Assembly (NCBI GenBank): GCA_964423785.1
Contig: CAYRGZ010000053.1
Span: 1 to 15,786, forward strand
Source of the DNA: S012-135 sp964423785
GTDB taxonomy: Bacteria; Desulfobacterota; Desulfobulbia; Desulfobulbales; S012-135
Length of the DNA stretch: 15,786 nt
Direction: 5' to 3'
A model generated the notes under the pieces. That model had not been told where the DNA came from. It saw nothing but the letters and a program-made list of their open reading frames with translations, and did no database searches. Both the position numbers and the translations under genes were made by a program. This document shows positions 4,059 to 15,738 of this stretch, piece by piece (position 1 is the first letter of the stretch; the number at the start of each line of letters is the position of its first letter).

Positions 4059-7000
4059 ATGGGAACCGTAACACGAGTGCGAAAGAGTTTTGCCAAGATC
4101 GGTGAGGTGGTCGACAAGCCGCATCTCATCGAGATGCAGAAGTTGGCCTACGACAAATTCCTGCAAAAGGACGTCCCCCCGGAAGAGCGTCTGGATCAGG
4201 GGCTGCAGGGGATTTTCAAGAGCGTCTTTCCCATCGAGGATTTCAACGGCACCTGCTCCCTGGAGTTCGTCTCCTACAGTTTTGGCGAGCCCAAGTACAC
4301 GGTCGAGGAGTGCATCGATCGGGGCATGACCTACGAGGTGCCGGTGAAGATCACCGTCCGTCTGGTCACCTATGACATCGACGAGGAGACCGGGGTCAAG
4401 AACGTTCGTGACGTCAAGGAGCAGTCGGTCTTCCTCGGTAGTCTGCCCCTCATGACCAAGGCGGGGGTTTTTGTGGTCAACGGGACCGAGCGGGTGATCG
4501 TCAGCCAGTTGCAGCGGTCGCCGGGTCTGTTCTACTCCCATGACGGCGGCAAATCCCACTCTCTGGGCAAGTATATCTATTCGGCCCGGATCATTCCGGT
4601 GCGGGGTTCCTGGATCGACTTCGAGTACGACGCCAAGGACATCCTGTACGTGCGTATCGACCGGCGTCGGAAATTGCCGGTGACCACTCTGCTCCAGGCC
4701 CTCGGTTACTCGGGCTCGGAACTGTTGCGCTTCTTCTACGACCTCGAACACATCGTCTACCGGGACGGCCGCTACTTCCGCAAGGTGGATGCCGAAACCC
4801 TGGCCGGCCAGCGGGCGCCGGTGGATATCATCGATCCCGGCACCGGCAAGGTGATCGTCAAGCAGGGCCGCAAGATCGGCAAGGGCCACCTGCGGCGCAT
4901 CCTTGAGGCCGGCATCGAGGAGATCGAGATCGACCGCGAGTATCTCATCGGCAAGGTGCTCGCCAACGACGTCGTCAACCCGGACAACGGCGAGGTGCTC
5001 GCCCAGTGCAACGACGAGATCTGCGAAGAACTCCTCGACCGGATGGTGGCCGTCGGCGTCACGGCCTTCGAGCTGCTCTTCTACGACAACATCACGGTGA
5101 CCGACTCCTTCCGGCGTACTCTGGCCCTGGACAAGTGCAAGGATACCGACGAGGCCCTTATCGAGATCTACCGGAGGCTACGGCCCAGCAGTCCGCCGAC
5201 GTTGGAGGTGGCGACCAATTTCTTCCACAATCTGTTTTTCAATCCCGACACCTATGATCTCTCCACCGTCGGTCGGTTCAAGATCAACGCCAAGCTCGGG
5301 ATCGATACCGATATCAGCGTCCGTACCCTGACCAAGGAGGACATCCTGCTCGCGGTCCGCTACCTCGTGCGGCTCAAGGAGAGTCAGGGCAAGATCGACG
5401 ACATCGATCATCTCGGCAACCGCCGGGTGCGGACGGTCGGCGAACTGGTGGAGAACCGGTACCGGGTCGGGCTGGTGCGCATGGAGCGGGCGATCAAGGA
5501 GCGCATGAGCCTCCAGGAAGCCGATACCCTGATGCCCCACGACCTCATCAACCCGAAGCCGGTCACCTCGGCGGTGAAGGAGTTCTTCGGCACCAGCCAG
5601 CTCTCCCAGTTCATGGACCAAACCAACCCGCTTTCCGAGGTGACCCACAAACGGCGGCTGTCCGCGCTTGGTCCCGGCGGTCTATCCCGTGAGCGGGCCG
5701 GGTTCGAGGTCCGTGACGTCCATCCGACCCATTACGGCCGTATCTGTCCCATTGAGACGCCGGAAGGCCCCAACATCGGCCTCATCGTCTCGCTGGCCAC
5801 CTTTGCCAAGGTGAACGAGTACGGATTCATCGAGACGCCGTACCGGGAGGTCAGCGGCCGCAAGGTCACCGACACGGTGCGCTACATGAGCGCCCTGGAC
5901 GAAAAGGACAAGATCATCGCGCCCGCCCAGACTGCTCTGGACGAGGAGGGCCGGTTGGTGGAAGACACCATCGTCGCCCGCCAGGAGGGCGAGGTCATCC
6001 TGGCTTCGGCCGAGCAGGTCACCCATATGGATGTGTCGCCGAACCAGCTGGTCAGCGTCGCCGCCTCCCTCATCCCTTTCCTGGAGAACGACGACGCCAA
6101 CCGGGCCCTCATGGGTTCCAACATGCAGCGTCAGGCGGTGCCGCTCTTGCGCACCTCGGCGCCGCTGGTGGGCACCGGCCTCGAACGGGTCATGGCTCGG
6201 GATTCCGGCGTCTGCCTGCTGGCCGGCGGCGACGGGGTGGTGGAGGAAGCGGACGCCAACCGGATCGTCGTTCGCTACGACGAGCCCGGCACCGACGGCT
6301 TCGACACCGGCATCGCCGTTTATCATCTGGAAAAATACAAGAAGTCAAACCAGAACACCTGCTTCAACCAGCGGCCTCTGGTCACCCCCGGCACTCGGGT
6401 CAAGAAGGGCGACATCCTGGCCGACGGTCCGGCCTGCGATCGGGGGGAGCTGGCGCTCGGCAAGAACGTCACCGTGGCCTTCATGCCGTGGCGGGGCTAC
6501 AACTTCGAGGATTCCATCCTGGTGAGTGAGAAGCTCGTCAAGGATGATGTCTATACCTCTCTCCATATCGAGGTCTTCGAGACCGTGGCCCGCGACACCA
6601 AGCTCGGTAAGGAGGAGATCACCCGCGACATTCCCAACGTCAGCGAGGAGACGCTGCGTAACCTCGACGAGTCCGGCATCGTGCGCATCGGTGCCGAGGT
6701 CAAGGCCGGCGACACCCTGGTGGGCAAGGTCACGCCCAAGGGCGAAACCCAGCTGTCGCCGGAGGAGAAGCTGCTCCGCGCTATCTTCGGCGAGAAGGCC
6801 GGTGACGTAAAAGACACCTCCTTGCGGGTGCCGCCCGGTGTCGAGGGAGTGGTCATCGACGCCAAGGTCTTCGCCCGCAAAGGGGTGGAGAAAGACGAAC
6901 GGGCCCTGCGGATCGAGGAGATGGAGATCGCGGTCCTCACCCGCGATATGGAGGACGAGATCTCCTGCCTGCGCAAAGCGGTGCGCAACCGGCTCATCGA

Positions 7001-8147
7001 CCTCATCGCCGGCAAGAAGGCGGCCGAGGCGGTGCTCGGTCCCAAGGGCGAGGTGCTCCTGGAACGGGGCAAGAAACTCACCGTCAAGGTTCTCGAGAAA
7101 CTGGAACTCTCCGCGTTACGCAATCTCCAGTTCCAGAGCCGGGAGCGGTTCGAGGGGGAGATCGCCCTCATCTTCGACCGGTACGACGCCCAGGTTGAAG
7201 GAGTGCAGAAGCGCTACCAGGCCCGCATCGACCGGATTCGCAAGGGTGACGACCTGCCGCCCGGCGTCATCAAGATGGTGAAGGTCTACGTCGCCACCAA
7301 ACGCAAGTTGTCGGTGGGCGACAAGATGGCCGGTCGGCACGGCAACAAGGGCGTGGTCTCCCGGGTGCTGCCCGAAGAGGACATGCCGTACTTTGCCGAC
7401 GGCACGCCGGTGGACATCGTCCTCAATCCCCTGGGCGTGCCGTCGCGGATGAACGTCGGCCAGGTGCTCGAGACCCACCTGGGTTGGGCCGGCAAGAAAC
7501 TCGGCGAGCAGCTGGCCGAGTTCGCCCGCCGTCGTGACATCGAGGCGGTGAAGGCCAAGTTGCAGAAGATTTACTATGAGCACGAGTACCAGAAGCTTGT
7601 CGAGGAGATGACCGACGAGGAACTCCTCGAGTTTGCCGAGATCATGCGCGAGGGGGTGCCCATGGCGACGCCGGTCTTCGACGGCGCCAAGGAGGACGAG
7701 ATCCGGGCGCTCCTGGTCGAGGCGGGCCTGGACGAGATGGGCAAGACGGTGCTTTACGACGGGCTCACCGGCGAGCCGTTCGCCAACCCGGTCACCGTCG
7801 GCACCATGTACATGCTGAAACTGCACCATCTCGTCGACGACAAGATCCACGCCCGCTCCACCGGCCCCTACTCCCTGGTCACCCAACAGCCCCTGGGCGG
7901 CAAGGCTCAGTTCGGCGGTCAGCGGCTCGGCGAGATGGAGGTCTGGGCCATGGAGGCGTACGGCGCCGCCTACAGTCTGCAGGAGTTCCTGACCGTAAAA
8001 TCGGACGACGTCGCCGGCCGGACGAAGATGTACGAAAAGATCGTCAAGGGGAACAACTTCCTCGATGCCGGTCTGCCGGAGTCCTTCCATGTCCTGGTCA
8101 AGGAACTGCAAGGGCTCTGTCTCGACCTGGAGCTCATCGACGAGTGA
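4059..8147 (+). CDS. rpoB: DNA-directed RNA polymerase subunit beta
   Basis: This subunit forms one pincer of RNA polymerase and part of the active centre. It has 1362 residues (E. coli 1342). The ATG at 4059 gives MGTVTRVRKSFAKIGEVVDKP, a family-like start, with GAGGA at 4049-4053. The rifampicin pocket is intact. QLSQFMDQTNPLSE and THKRRLSALGPGG carry Asp520, His530 and Ser535, which correspond to E. coli D516, H526 and S531, so no classical resistance change is present. Catalytic-region lysines 1089 and 1097 lie in KMAGRHGNKG (E. coli K1065 and K1073). Both proteobacterial insertion regions appear present (around residues 230-340 and 940-1060). The protein ends LQGLCLDLELIDE. It follows the attenuator region and precedes rpoC by 121 bp. 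Confidence 0.98.
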   Translation: MGTVTRVRKSFAKIGEVVDKPHLIEMQKLAYDKFLQKDVPPEERLDQGLQGIFKSVFPIEDFNGTCSLEFVSYSFGEPKYTVEECIDRGMTYEVPVKITVRLVTYDIDEETGVKNVRDVKEQSVFLGSLPLMTKAGVFVVNGTERVIVSQLQRSPGLFYSHDGGKSHSLGKYIYSARIIPVRGSWIDFEYDAKDILYVRIDRRRKLPVTTLLQALGYSGSELLRFFYDLEHIVYRDGRYFRKVDAETLAGQRAPVDIIDPGTGKVIVKQGRKIGKGHLRRILEAGIEEIEIDREYLIGKVLANDVVNPDNGEVLAQCNDEICEELLDRMVAVGVTAFELLFYDNITVTDSFRRTLALDKCKDTDEALIEIYRRLRPSSPPTLEVATNFFHNLFFNPDTYDLSTVGRFKINAKLGIDTDISVRTLTKEDILLAVRYLVRLKESQGKIDDIDHLGNRRVRTVGELVENRYRVGLVRMERAIKERMSLQEADTLMPHDLINPKPVTSAVKEFFGTSQLSQFMDQTNPLSEVTHKRRLSALGPGGLSRERAGFEVRDVHPTHYGRICPIETPEGPNIGLIVSLATFAKVNEYGFIETPYREVSGRKVTDTVRYMSALDEKDKIIAPAQTALDEEGRLVEDTIVARQEGEVILASAEQVTHMDVSPNQLVSVAASLIPFLENDDANRALMGSNMQRQAVPLLRTSAPLVGTGLERVMARDSGVCLLAGGDGVVEEADANRIVVRYDEPGTDGFDTGIAVYHLEKYKKSNQNTCFNQRPLVTPGTRVKKGDILADGPACDRGELALGKNVTVAFMPWRGYNFEDSILVSEKLVKDDVYTSLHIEVFETVARDTKLGKEEITRDIPNVSEETLRNLDESGIVRIGAEVKAGDTLVGKVTPKGETQLSPEEKLLRAIFGEKAGDVKDTSLRVPPGVEGVVIDAKVFARKGVEKDERALRIEEMEIAVLTRDMEDEISCLRKAVRNRLIDLIAGKKAAEAVLGPKGEVLLERGKKLTVKVLEKLELSALRNLQFQSRERFEGEIALIFDRYDAQVEGVQKRYQARIDRIRKGDDLPPGVIKMVKVYVATKRKLSVGDKMAGRHGNKGVVSRVLPEEDMPYFADGTPVDIVLNPLGVPSRMNVGQVLETHLGWAGKKLGEQLAEFARRRDIEAVKAKLQKIYYEHEYQKLVEEMTDEELLEFAEIMREGVPMATPVFDGAKEDEIRALLVEAGLDEMGKTVLYDGLTGEPFANPVTVGTMYMLKLHHLVDDKIHARSTGPYSLVTQQPLGGKAQFGGQRLGEMEVWAMEAYGAAYSLQEFLTVKSDDVAGRTKMYEKIVKGNNFLDAGLPESFHVLVKELQGLCLDLELIDE

Positions 8148-8163
8148 CGAACGGGGTCCGCGT

Positions 8164-8188
8164 GACGGGCGGGCGCTCCCGCCACGTC
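8164..8188 (+). other. Stable hairpin in rpoB-rpoC spacer (first)
   Basis: GACG+GGCGGG (8164-8173) pairs with CCCGCC+A-bulge+CGTC (8178-8188) around a CGCT loop, giving 10 bp with one bulged A. No T run follows, so it is not a terminator in the usual sense. It lies 16 bp after the rpoB stop. Confidence 0.5.
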
Positions 8189-8215
8189 GACGTGCAACGC
8201 CAAGGGCTCGAACCC

Positions 8216-8241
8216 GCGGTCGCCGGTCGGCCGGCCGCCGC
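8216..8241 (+). other. Stable hairpin in rpoB-rpoC spacer (second)
   Basis: GCGG (8216-8219) pairs with CCGC (8238-8241). After a 2x2 internal loop, GCCGG (8222-8226) pairs with CCGGC (8231-8235) around a TCGG loop. It ends 28 bp before the rpoC start codon, so it could shape rpoC mRNA processing or translation. Confidence 0.45.
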
Positions 8242-8268
8242 GCTCATATACCGAATGGGGTGGTAACC

Positions 8269-12354
<4,086 letters not shown>

Positions 12355-12409
12355 TGAGGGCGGCACTCCCCGGCCGACCGGCCTAGGACGAATGCTGGAT
12401 GCGAAGGAG

Positions 12410-12536
12410 TGATGGACTCGTGGAAAGTCGCAGTCGGTCCAGGTCTGACACGGTGATGCAAGAGGTTACACACCGTGAACTCGATGGAGGTGGTGAGCGA
12501 AGCGAATGACCGATCGCACGTGTTGCGATTCCATCA
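12410..12536 (-). repeat. Structured intergenic repeat, copy B (rpoC-rpsL spacer)
   Basis: This is the inverted relative of the element at 3322-3423. It is 127 bp long, bounded by TGATGGA (12410-12416) and TCCATCA (12530-12536), a perfect 7-bp inverted terminal repeat. Its conserved core (12488-12428 on the minus strand) matches copy A at 48 of 61 positions. Stems include CACGGTG/CACCGTG (12449-12455/12471-12477), GATGGA/TCCATC (12483-12488/12530-12535) and ATCGCA/TGCGAT (12513-12518/12524-12529). A 24-nt segment at 12489-12512 is absent from copy A and can fold into its own small hairpin. It starts 56 bp after the rpoC stop and ends 8 bp before the -35 box of the rpsL promoter. No gene is seen in this 330-bp spacer. 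Confidence 0.8.
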
Positions 12537-12544
12537 AATAGTAC

Positions 12545-12573
12545 TTGACAGGGCGGCGCCGATCCGGTAAAAA
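12545..12573 (+). promoter_or_regulatory. Sigma70-type promoter for rpsL-rpsG-fusA-tuf
   Basis: A perfect -35 box, TTGACA (12545-12550), is followed after exactly 17 bp by TAAAAA (12568-12573, 4 of 6 to the -10 consensus). The start would lie near 12580, about 105 nt before rpsL. The spacing, the perfect -35 box and the place between rpoC and rpsL make this the best promoter in the window. It would let the str genes be made independently of rpoBC. Confidence 0.7.
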
Positions 12574-12585
12574 GACGCTTTTACG

Positions 12586-12609
12586 CCGCCGGCCCGTAGG
12601 GGCTGGCGG
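12586..12609 (+). promoter_or_regulatory. rpsL leader hairpin 1
   Basis: CCGCCGGCCC (12586-12595) pairs with GGGCTGGCGG (12600-12609), 10 bp with one G-U pair, around a GTAG tetraloop. It would be near the 5' end of the transcript from the promoter at 12545-12573. No T run follows. It may be a regulatory or stabilising leader structure. Confidence 0.5.
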
Positions 12610-12626
12610 AGAAGAAACAGGCAAGA

Positions 12627-12649
12627 CGCGCGGCAAAGGTGGCCGCGCG
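12627..12649 (+). promoter_or_regulatory. rpsL leader hairpin 2
   Basis: CGCGCGGC (12627-12634) pairs perfectly with GCCGCGCG (12642-12649) around an AAAGGTG loop. It ends 20 bp before the rpsL ribosome binding site (GAGGAG, 12670-12675), so it could affect access to it. Confidence 0.5.
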
Positions 12650-12684
12650 GCGGCAACGATAGAGAGTTCGAGGAGAAATCTTCT

Positions 12685-13056
12685 ATGCCAACCATCAACC
12701 AACTGGTACGGAAGGGCCGCAAGAAGGTGACCAAGCGGACCAACACCCCGGCCATGAAGGGCTGTCCCCAGAAGCGGGGTGTCTGCACCCGCGTCTACAC
12801 GACGACTCCGAAGAAGCCGAACTCCGCTCTGCGTAAGGTCGCCCGTGTCCGGCTGACCAACGGCATGGAGGTCACCTCCTACATCCCCGGCGTCGGGCAC
12901 AACCTGCAGGAACACTCCGTCGTTCTCATCCGGGGCGGCCGTGTCAAGGACCTGCCCGGTGTCCGGTATCACATCATCCGCGGCACCCTGGATACCCAGG
13001 GGGTTAACGACCGTCGCCAGGGTCGGTCCAAGTATGGCGCCAAGCGGCCCAAGTGA
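12685..13056 (+). CDS. rpsL: 30S ribosomal protein S12
   Basis: S12 sits at the decoding centre and controls translational accuracy; it is the classical streptomycin target region. The protein has 123 residues and starts MPTINQLVRKGRKKVTKRT. Lys43 in TTTPKKPNSALRK and Lys88 in GGRVKDLPGVRYH are the wild-type residues whose change gives streptomycin resistance. Asp89 is the residue normally methylthiolated by RimO in family members. GAGGAG lies 9 bp ahead of the ATG. It is first in the rpsL-rpsG-fusA-tuf unit, behind its own likely promoter and a hairpin-rich leader. Confidence 0.98.
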   Translation: MPTINQLVRKGRKKVTKRTNTPAMKGCPQKRGVCTRVYTTTPKKPNSALRKVARVRLTNGMEVTSYIPGVGHNLQEHSVVLIRGGRVKDLPGVRYHIIRGTLDTQGVNDRRQGRSKYGAKRPK

Positions 13057-13074
13057 GAGGAATAGGGTAAGGCC

Positions 13075-13548
13075 ATGCCGAGAAAGAAACTCGTCAGCAA
13101 ACGGACCGTCGATCCGGATCCAGTATACAATTCCGTTCTGGTCAGCAAGTTCATCAACAACCTGATGGAACGGGGCAAGAAGAGTTTGGCCCGGCGGATT
13201 TTCTACGATTGCATGGCGATCGTAGAAAAGCGGGTCGAGGAAGAGTCGCCGATGGAGGTCTTCGAGAAGGCCATGGAGGCGGTCCGGCCCAAGGTGGAAG
13301 TCAAGTCCCGCCGGGTTGGTGGTGCCACCTATCAGGTGCCGGTGGAGGTTGCTCCCAACCGCCGCAACGCCCTGGCGATTCGCTGGCTGATCAGCTTTGC
13401 CAAGAACCGGTCCGGCCGGTCCATGGCCGAAAAATTGGCCGCCGAACTGATCGACGCCTACAATAACCGGGGCGCGGCGGTGAAGAAGAAGGAAGATACT
13501 CACCGGATGGCCGAGGCCAACAAGGCCTTCGCCCATTACCGTTGGTAA
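13075..13548 (+). CDS. rpsG: 30S ribosomal protein S7
   Basis: S7 starts assembly of the 30S head and contacts mRNA and tRNA at the E site. The protein has 157 residues; most bacteria have 156. It starts MPRKKLVSKRTVDPDPVYNS and contains the conserved MERGKKSLARRIFYD, RVGGATYQVPVEV and a C-terminal AHYRW. TAAGG sits just ahead of the ATG. The spacer to rpsL is only 18 bp. In E. coli S7 represses translation by binding a longer rpsL-rpsG spacer; that site cannot fit here. Confidence 0.98.
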   Translation: MPRKKLVSKRTVDPDPVYNSVLVSKFINNLMERGKKSLARRIFYDCMAIVEKRVEEESPMEVFEKAMEAVRPKVEVKSRRVGGATYQVPVEVAPNRRNALAIRWLISFAKNRSGRSMAEKLAAELIDAYNNRGAAVKKKEDTHRMAEANKAFAHYRW

Positions 13549-13557
13549 CGACTTTCC

Positions 13558-13578
13558 ACGTCCGGCTGGGGTGGACGT
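13558..13578 (+). other. Hairpin in rpsG-fusA spacer
   Basis: ACGTCC (13558-13563) and GGACGT (13573-13578) form a 6-bp stem with a 9-nt loop, 9 bp after the rpsG stop. No T run follows. The bases just before it (CGACTTTCCACG, 13549-13560) are identical to part of repeat copy B. Confidence 0.35.
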
Positions 13579-13639
13579 CGGTTGCCGAACGCCGATGACC
13601 GCATGATGAGACTGGGGAACGTCATACGAGAGTACGGAC

Positions 13640-15718
13640 ATGGGTTTTCCACTTGCTCGAGTGCGCAATATCGGCATCATGGCCCACATCGATGCGGGCA
13701 AAACGACGACCACCGAGCGTATTCTGTACTATACCGGCCGGTCCCATAAGATGGGAGAGGTCCATGACGGCAACGCGGTCATGGACTGGATGGAGCAGGA
13801 GCAGGAACGCGGCATAACGATTACCTCGGCCGCGACCTATTGCGAGTGGCGCGACCACCGCATCAATATCATCGACACCCCGGGACACGTCGATTTCACC
13901 GCCGAGGTGGAACGGTGTCTGCGGGTTTTGGACGGCGTCATCGCCGTGTTTTGTGCGGTGGGTGGAGTCGAGCCGCAGTCGGAGACCGTCTGGCGGCAAG
14001 CGGACCACTACCGCATTCCCCGCATCGCCTTCGTCAACAAGATGGACCGGATCGGGGCCGACTTCTGGCGATGCGTGGACATGATAGAGCGCCGTCTCGG
14101 CGCCAATCCCTTGCCGGTACAGATACCGGCCGGCAGGGAAGACTCCTTTCAGGGGGTCATCGACCTCGTCCACGAGCGTTTGCTTCTCTTTGACGAGGCG
14201 AGCCAGGGACTCCGGGTGATCAGTCAGGAGATCCCGGACCAGTTCAGAGAAGATTCGACGGCCGCACGCGCAAACCTCATCGAGAAGCTGGCCGACTTCG
14301 ATGATGAGGTGATGGAATGTTTCCTCGAAGAACAGCCGGTGACGCCTGAGACCTTGGTCCGGGCGATCCGCAGCGCGACGTTGCAGCTCGATCTCGTGCC
14401 GGTCCTCTGCGGCAGCGCCTTCAAGAACAAGGGGGTGCAGCCGCTGCTCGACGCGGTGGTGGACTACCTGCCCTCGCCGCTCGATGTACCACCGGTGACC
14501 GGCGACGACGGCAAGGGCAACCCCGTCAGCCGCAAGACCAGCGACGACGAGAAGTTCTGCGGTCTGGTCTTCAAGCTGACCAGCGATCCGTTCGTCGGCA
14601 ACCTTGCCTATGTTCGGGTCTACTCCGGTGTCTTGCGGAACGGCGACAAGGTGTACAACGCCGCCAAGCGCAAGCAGGAAAAGATCGGCCGCATCCTGCG
14701 GATGCACGCCAACAAGCGCGAGGAGATCGACGCCATCCACGCCGGCGACATCGGGGCCTTGGTGGGGCTTAAGTTCTCGACCACCGGCGACACCCTGTGC
14801 GCCAAGGGGGACATGATTCTGCTCGAATCCATCGAGTTCCCCGACCCGGTGATCAGCGTCGCCATCGAGGCCAAGACCAAGGCCGACGAGGAGAAGCTGA
14901 CCGAGGCGCTCGGCCGCCTCACTCTGGAAGATCCGTCCTTCCGGGTGACCATCGATCCCGATACCGGCCAGACCCTCATCTCCGGTATGGGCGAACTCCA
15001 CCTGGAGATCATCGCCGACCGGTTGCAGCGCGAGTTCAAGGTCGGGGTCAACGTCGGCAAGCCGCAGGTCGCCTACAAGGAGACGATCTCCGCCACCGCC
15101 CGCGGCGAGGGGCTCTTCGAGCATACCGCCGGCGGTAAGCCGCAACACGGGCACGTGGTGGTCGAGGTCGCCCCCCTGGAGCGGGGGGCAGGAGTGCAGC
15201 TGGTCAACGAGTTGACCGCCGAAACGGTGCCGGAAGCGTTCTGGCCGGTGATCGAAAAATCGGTGCGGGATGCGCTTGATGCCGGCGCGTTGCTCGGCTT
15301 TCCGGTTACCGATATCCGGATCGGCATCGTGGGGGGCAGTTTTCTCGAAGAGCTGTCCACCGAGCAGGGCTACGGCATCGCCGCCTCGATGGCCATGCGG
15401 CAGGCCCTGACTGAAGCGGAACCGGTGCTCCTGGAACCGGTGATGGCGGTGGAGGTCGTGCTGCCGGAGGAGTATCTCGGTGAGGTGATCGCCGACATCA
15501 ACGCCAAACGGGGCCGGGTCCAGGGGATGGAGTCCACGGTGCCCGGTCGGCAAGCGGTGCGGGCCCATGTGCCGCTGGCCGAGATGTTCGGCTACGCCAC
15601 CGACCTGCGCTCCGCCACCCAGGGGCGGGCGAGCTATACCATGCAGTTTCACCGGTACGAACTCGTGCCGGACAAGATAGCGGAAACCATCATCAGGAAG
15701 GTCAGAGGCATCCTCTGA
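13640..15718 (+). CDS. fusA: Elongation factor G, divergent domain IV
   Basis: EF-G is the GTPase that drives tRNA-mRNA translocation and, with RRF, ribosome recycling. The protein has 692 residues. The G domain is complete: P-loop AHIDAGKT (15-22), switch I with RGITITSAATY, DTPGH at 79-83 with catalytic His83, and NKMD at 133-136. Domains II and III follow (DPFVGNLAYVRVYSG, GMGELHLEI). Domain IV is unusual. The tip loop normally GGRGQYGHV reads GGKPQHGHV (498-506). The second tip loop, normally GSYHDVDSSE, reads GSFLEELSTE, with Leu569 where E. coli has His583. Domain V looks normal (VPLAEMFGYATDLRSATQGRASYTM). The ATG at 13640 has GAGAG 7 bp upstream. It may be a paralog type of EF-G (for example spdEFG2-like); this is inference. 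Confidence 0.92.
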   Translation: MGFPLARVRNIGIMAHIDAGKTTTTERILYYTGRSHKMGEVHDGNAVMDWMEQEQERGITITSAATYCEWRDHRINIIDTPGHVDFTAEVERCLRVLDGVIAVFCAVGGVEPQSETVWRQADHYRIPRIAFVNKMDRIGADFWRCVDMIERRLGANPLPVQIPAGREDSFQGVIDLVHERLLLFDEASQGLRVISQEIPDQFREDSTAARANLIEKLADFDDEVMECFLEEQPVTPETLVRAIRSATLQLDLVPVLCGSAFKNKGVQPLLDAVVDYLPSPLDVPPVTGDDGKGNPVSRKTSDDEKFCGLVFKLTSDPFVGNLAYVRVYSGVLRNGDKVYNAAKRKQEKIGRILRMHANKREEIDAIHAGDIGALVGLKFSTTGDTLCAKGDMILLESIEFPDPVISVAIEAKTKADEEKLTEALGRLTLEDPSFRVTIDPDTGQTLISGMGELHLEIIADRLQREFKVGVNVGKPQVAYKETISATARGEGLFEHTAGGKPQHGHVVVEVAPLERGAGVQLVNELTAETVPEAFWPVIEKSVRDALDAGALLGFPVTDIRIGIVGGSFLEELSTEQGYGIAASMAMRQALTEAEPVLLEPVMAVEVVLPEEYLGEVIADINAKRGRVQGMESTVPGRQAVRAHVPLAEMFGYATDLRSATQGRASYTMQFHRYELVPDKIAETIIRKVRGIL

Positions 15719-15738
15719 CCGCGTATGGGGGAACGATC

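Noticed and set aside
3048..4889. Long minus-strand open frame across rplJ-rplL-rpoB (613 codons)
   Set aside because: It is a shadow frame of high-GC genes on the plus strand, has no recognisable protein features and covers several conserved genes.
5610..5663. Possible rifampicin-resistance change in rpoB
   Set aside because: The residues equivalent to E. coli D516, H526 and S531 are all wild type (Asp520, His530, Ser535).
8065..8268. N-terminal extension of rpoC from an ATG at 8065
   Set aside because: It would overlap the end of rpoB in another frame and adds Arg/Ser-rich residues with no similarity to RpoC. The GTG at 8269 gives the conserved MEELF start.
12410..12536. Classification of the repeat as ERIC because copy B is 127 bp long
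   Set aside because: The length is coincidental; the sequence does not resemble the ERIC consensus as I remember it, and copy A is 102 bp.
12390..12540. Group II intron remnant in the rpoC-rpsL spacer
   Set aside because: Some stretches look intron-like, but no domain V/VI hairpin or reverse transcriptase is present, and the region is better explained by the repeat shared with 3322-3423.
13622..15652. Long minus-strand open frame opposite fusA (676 codons)
   Set aside because: It is a shadow of the fusA codon pattern; the composition is rich in His, Asp, Gly and Leu with no domain seen. Long antisense frames are common in GC-rich genes.
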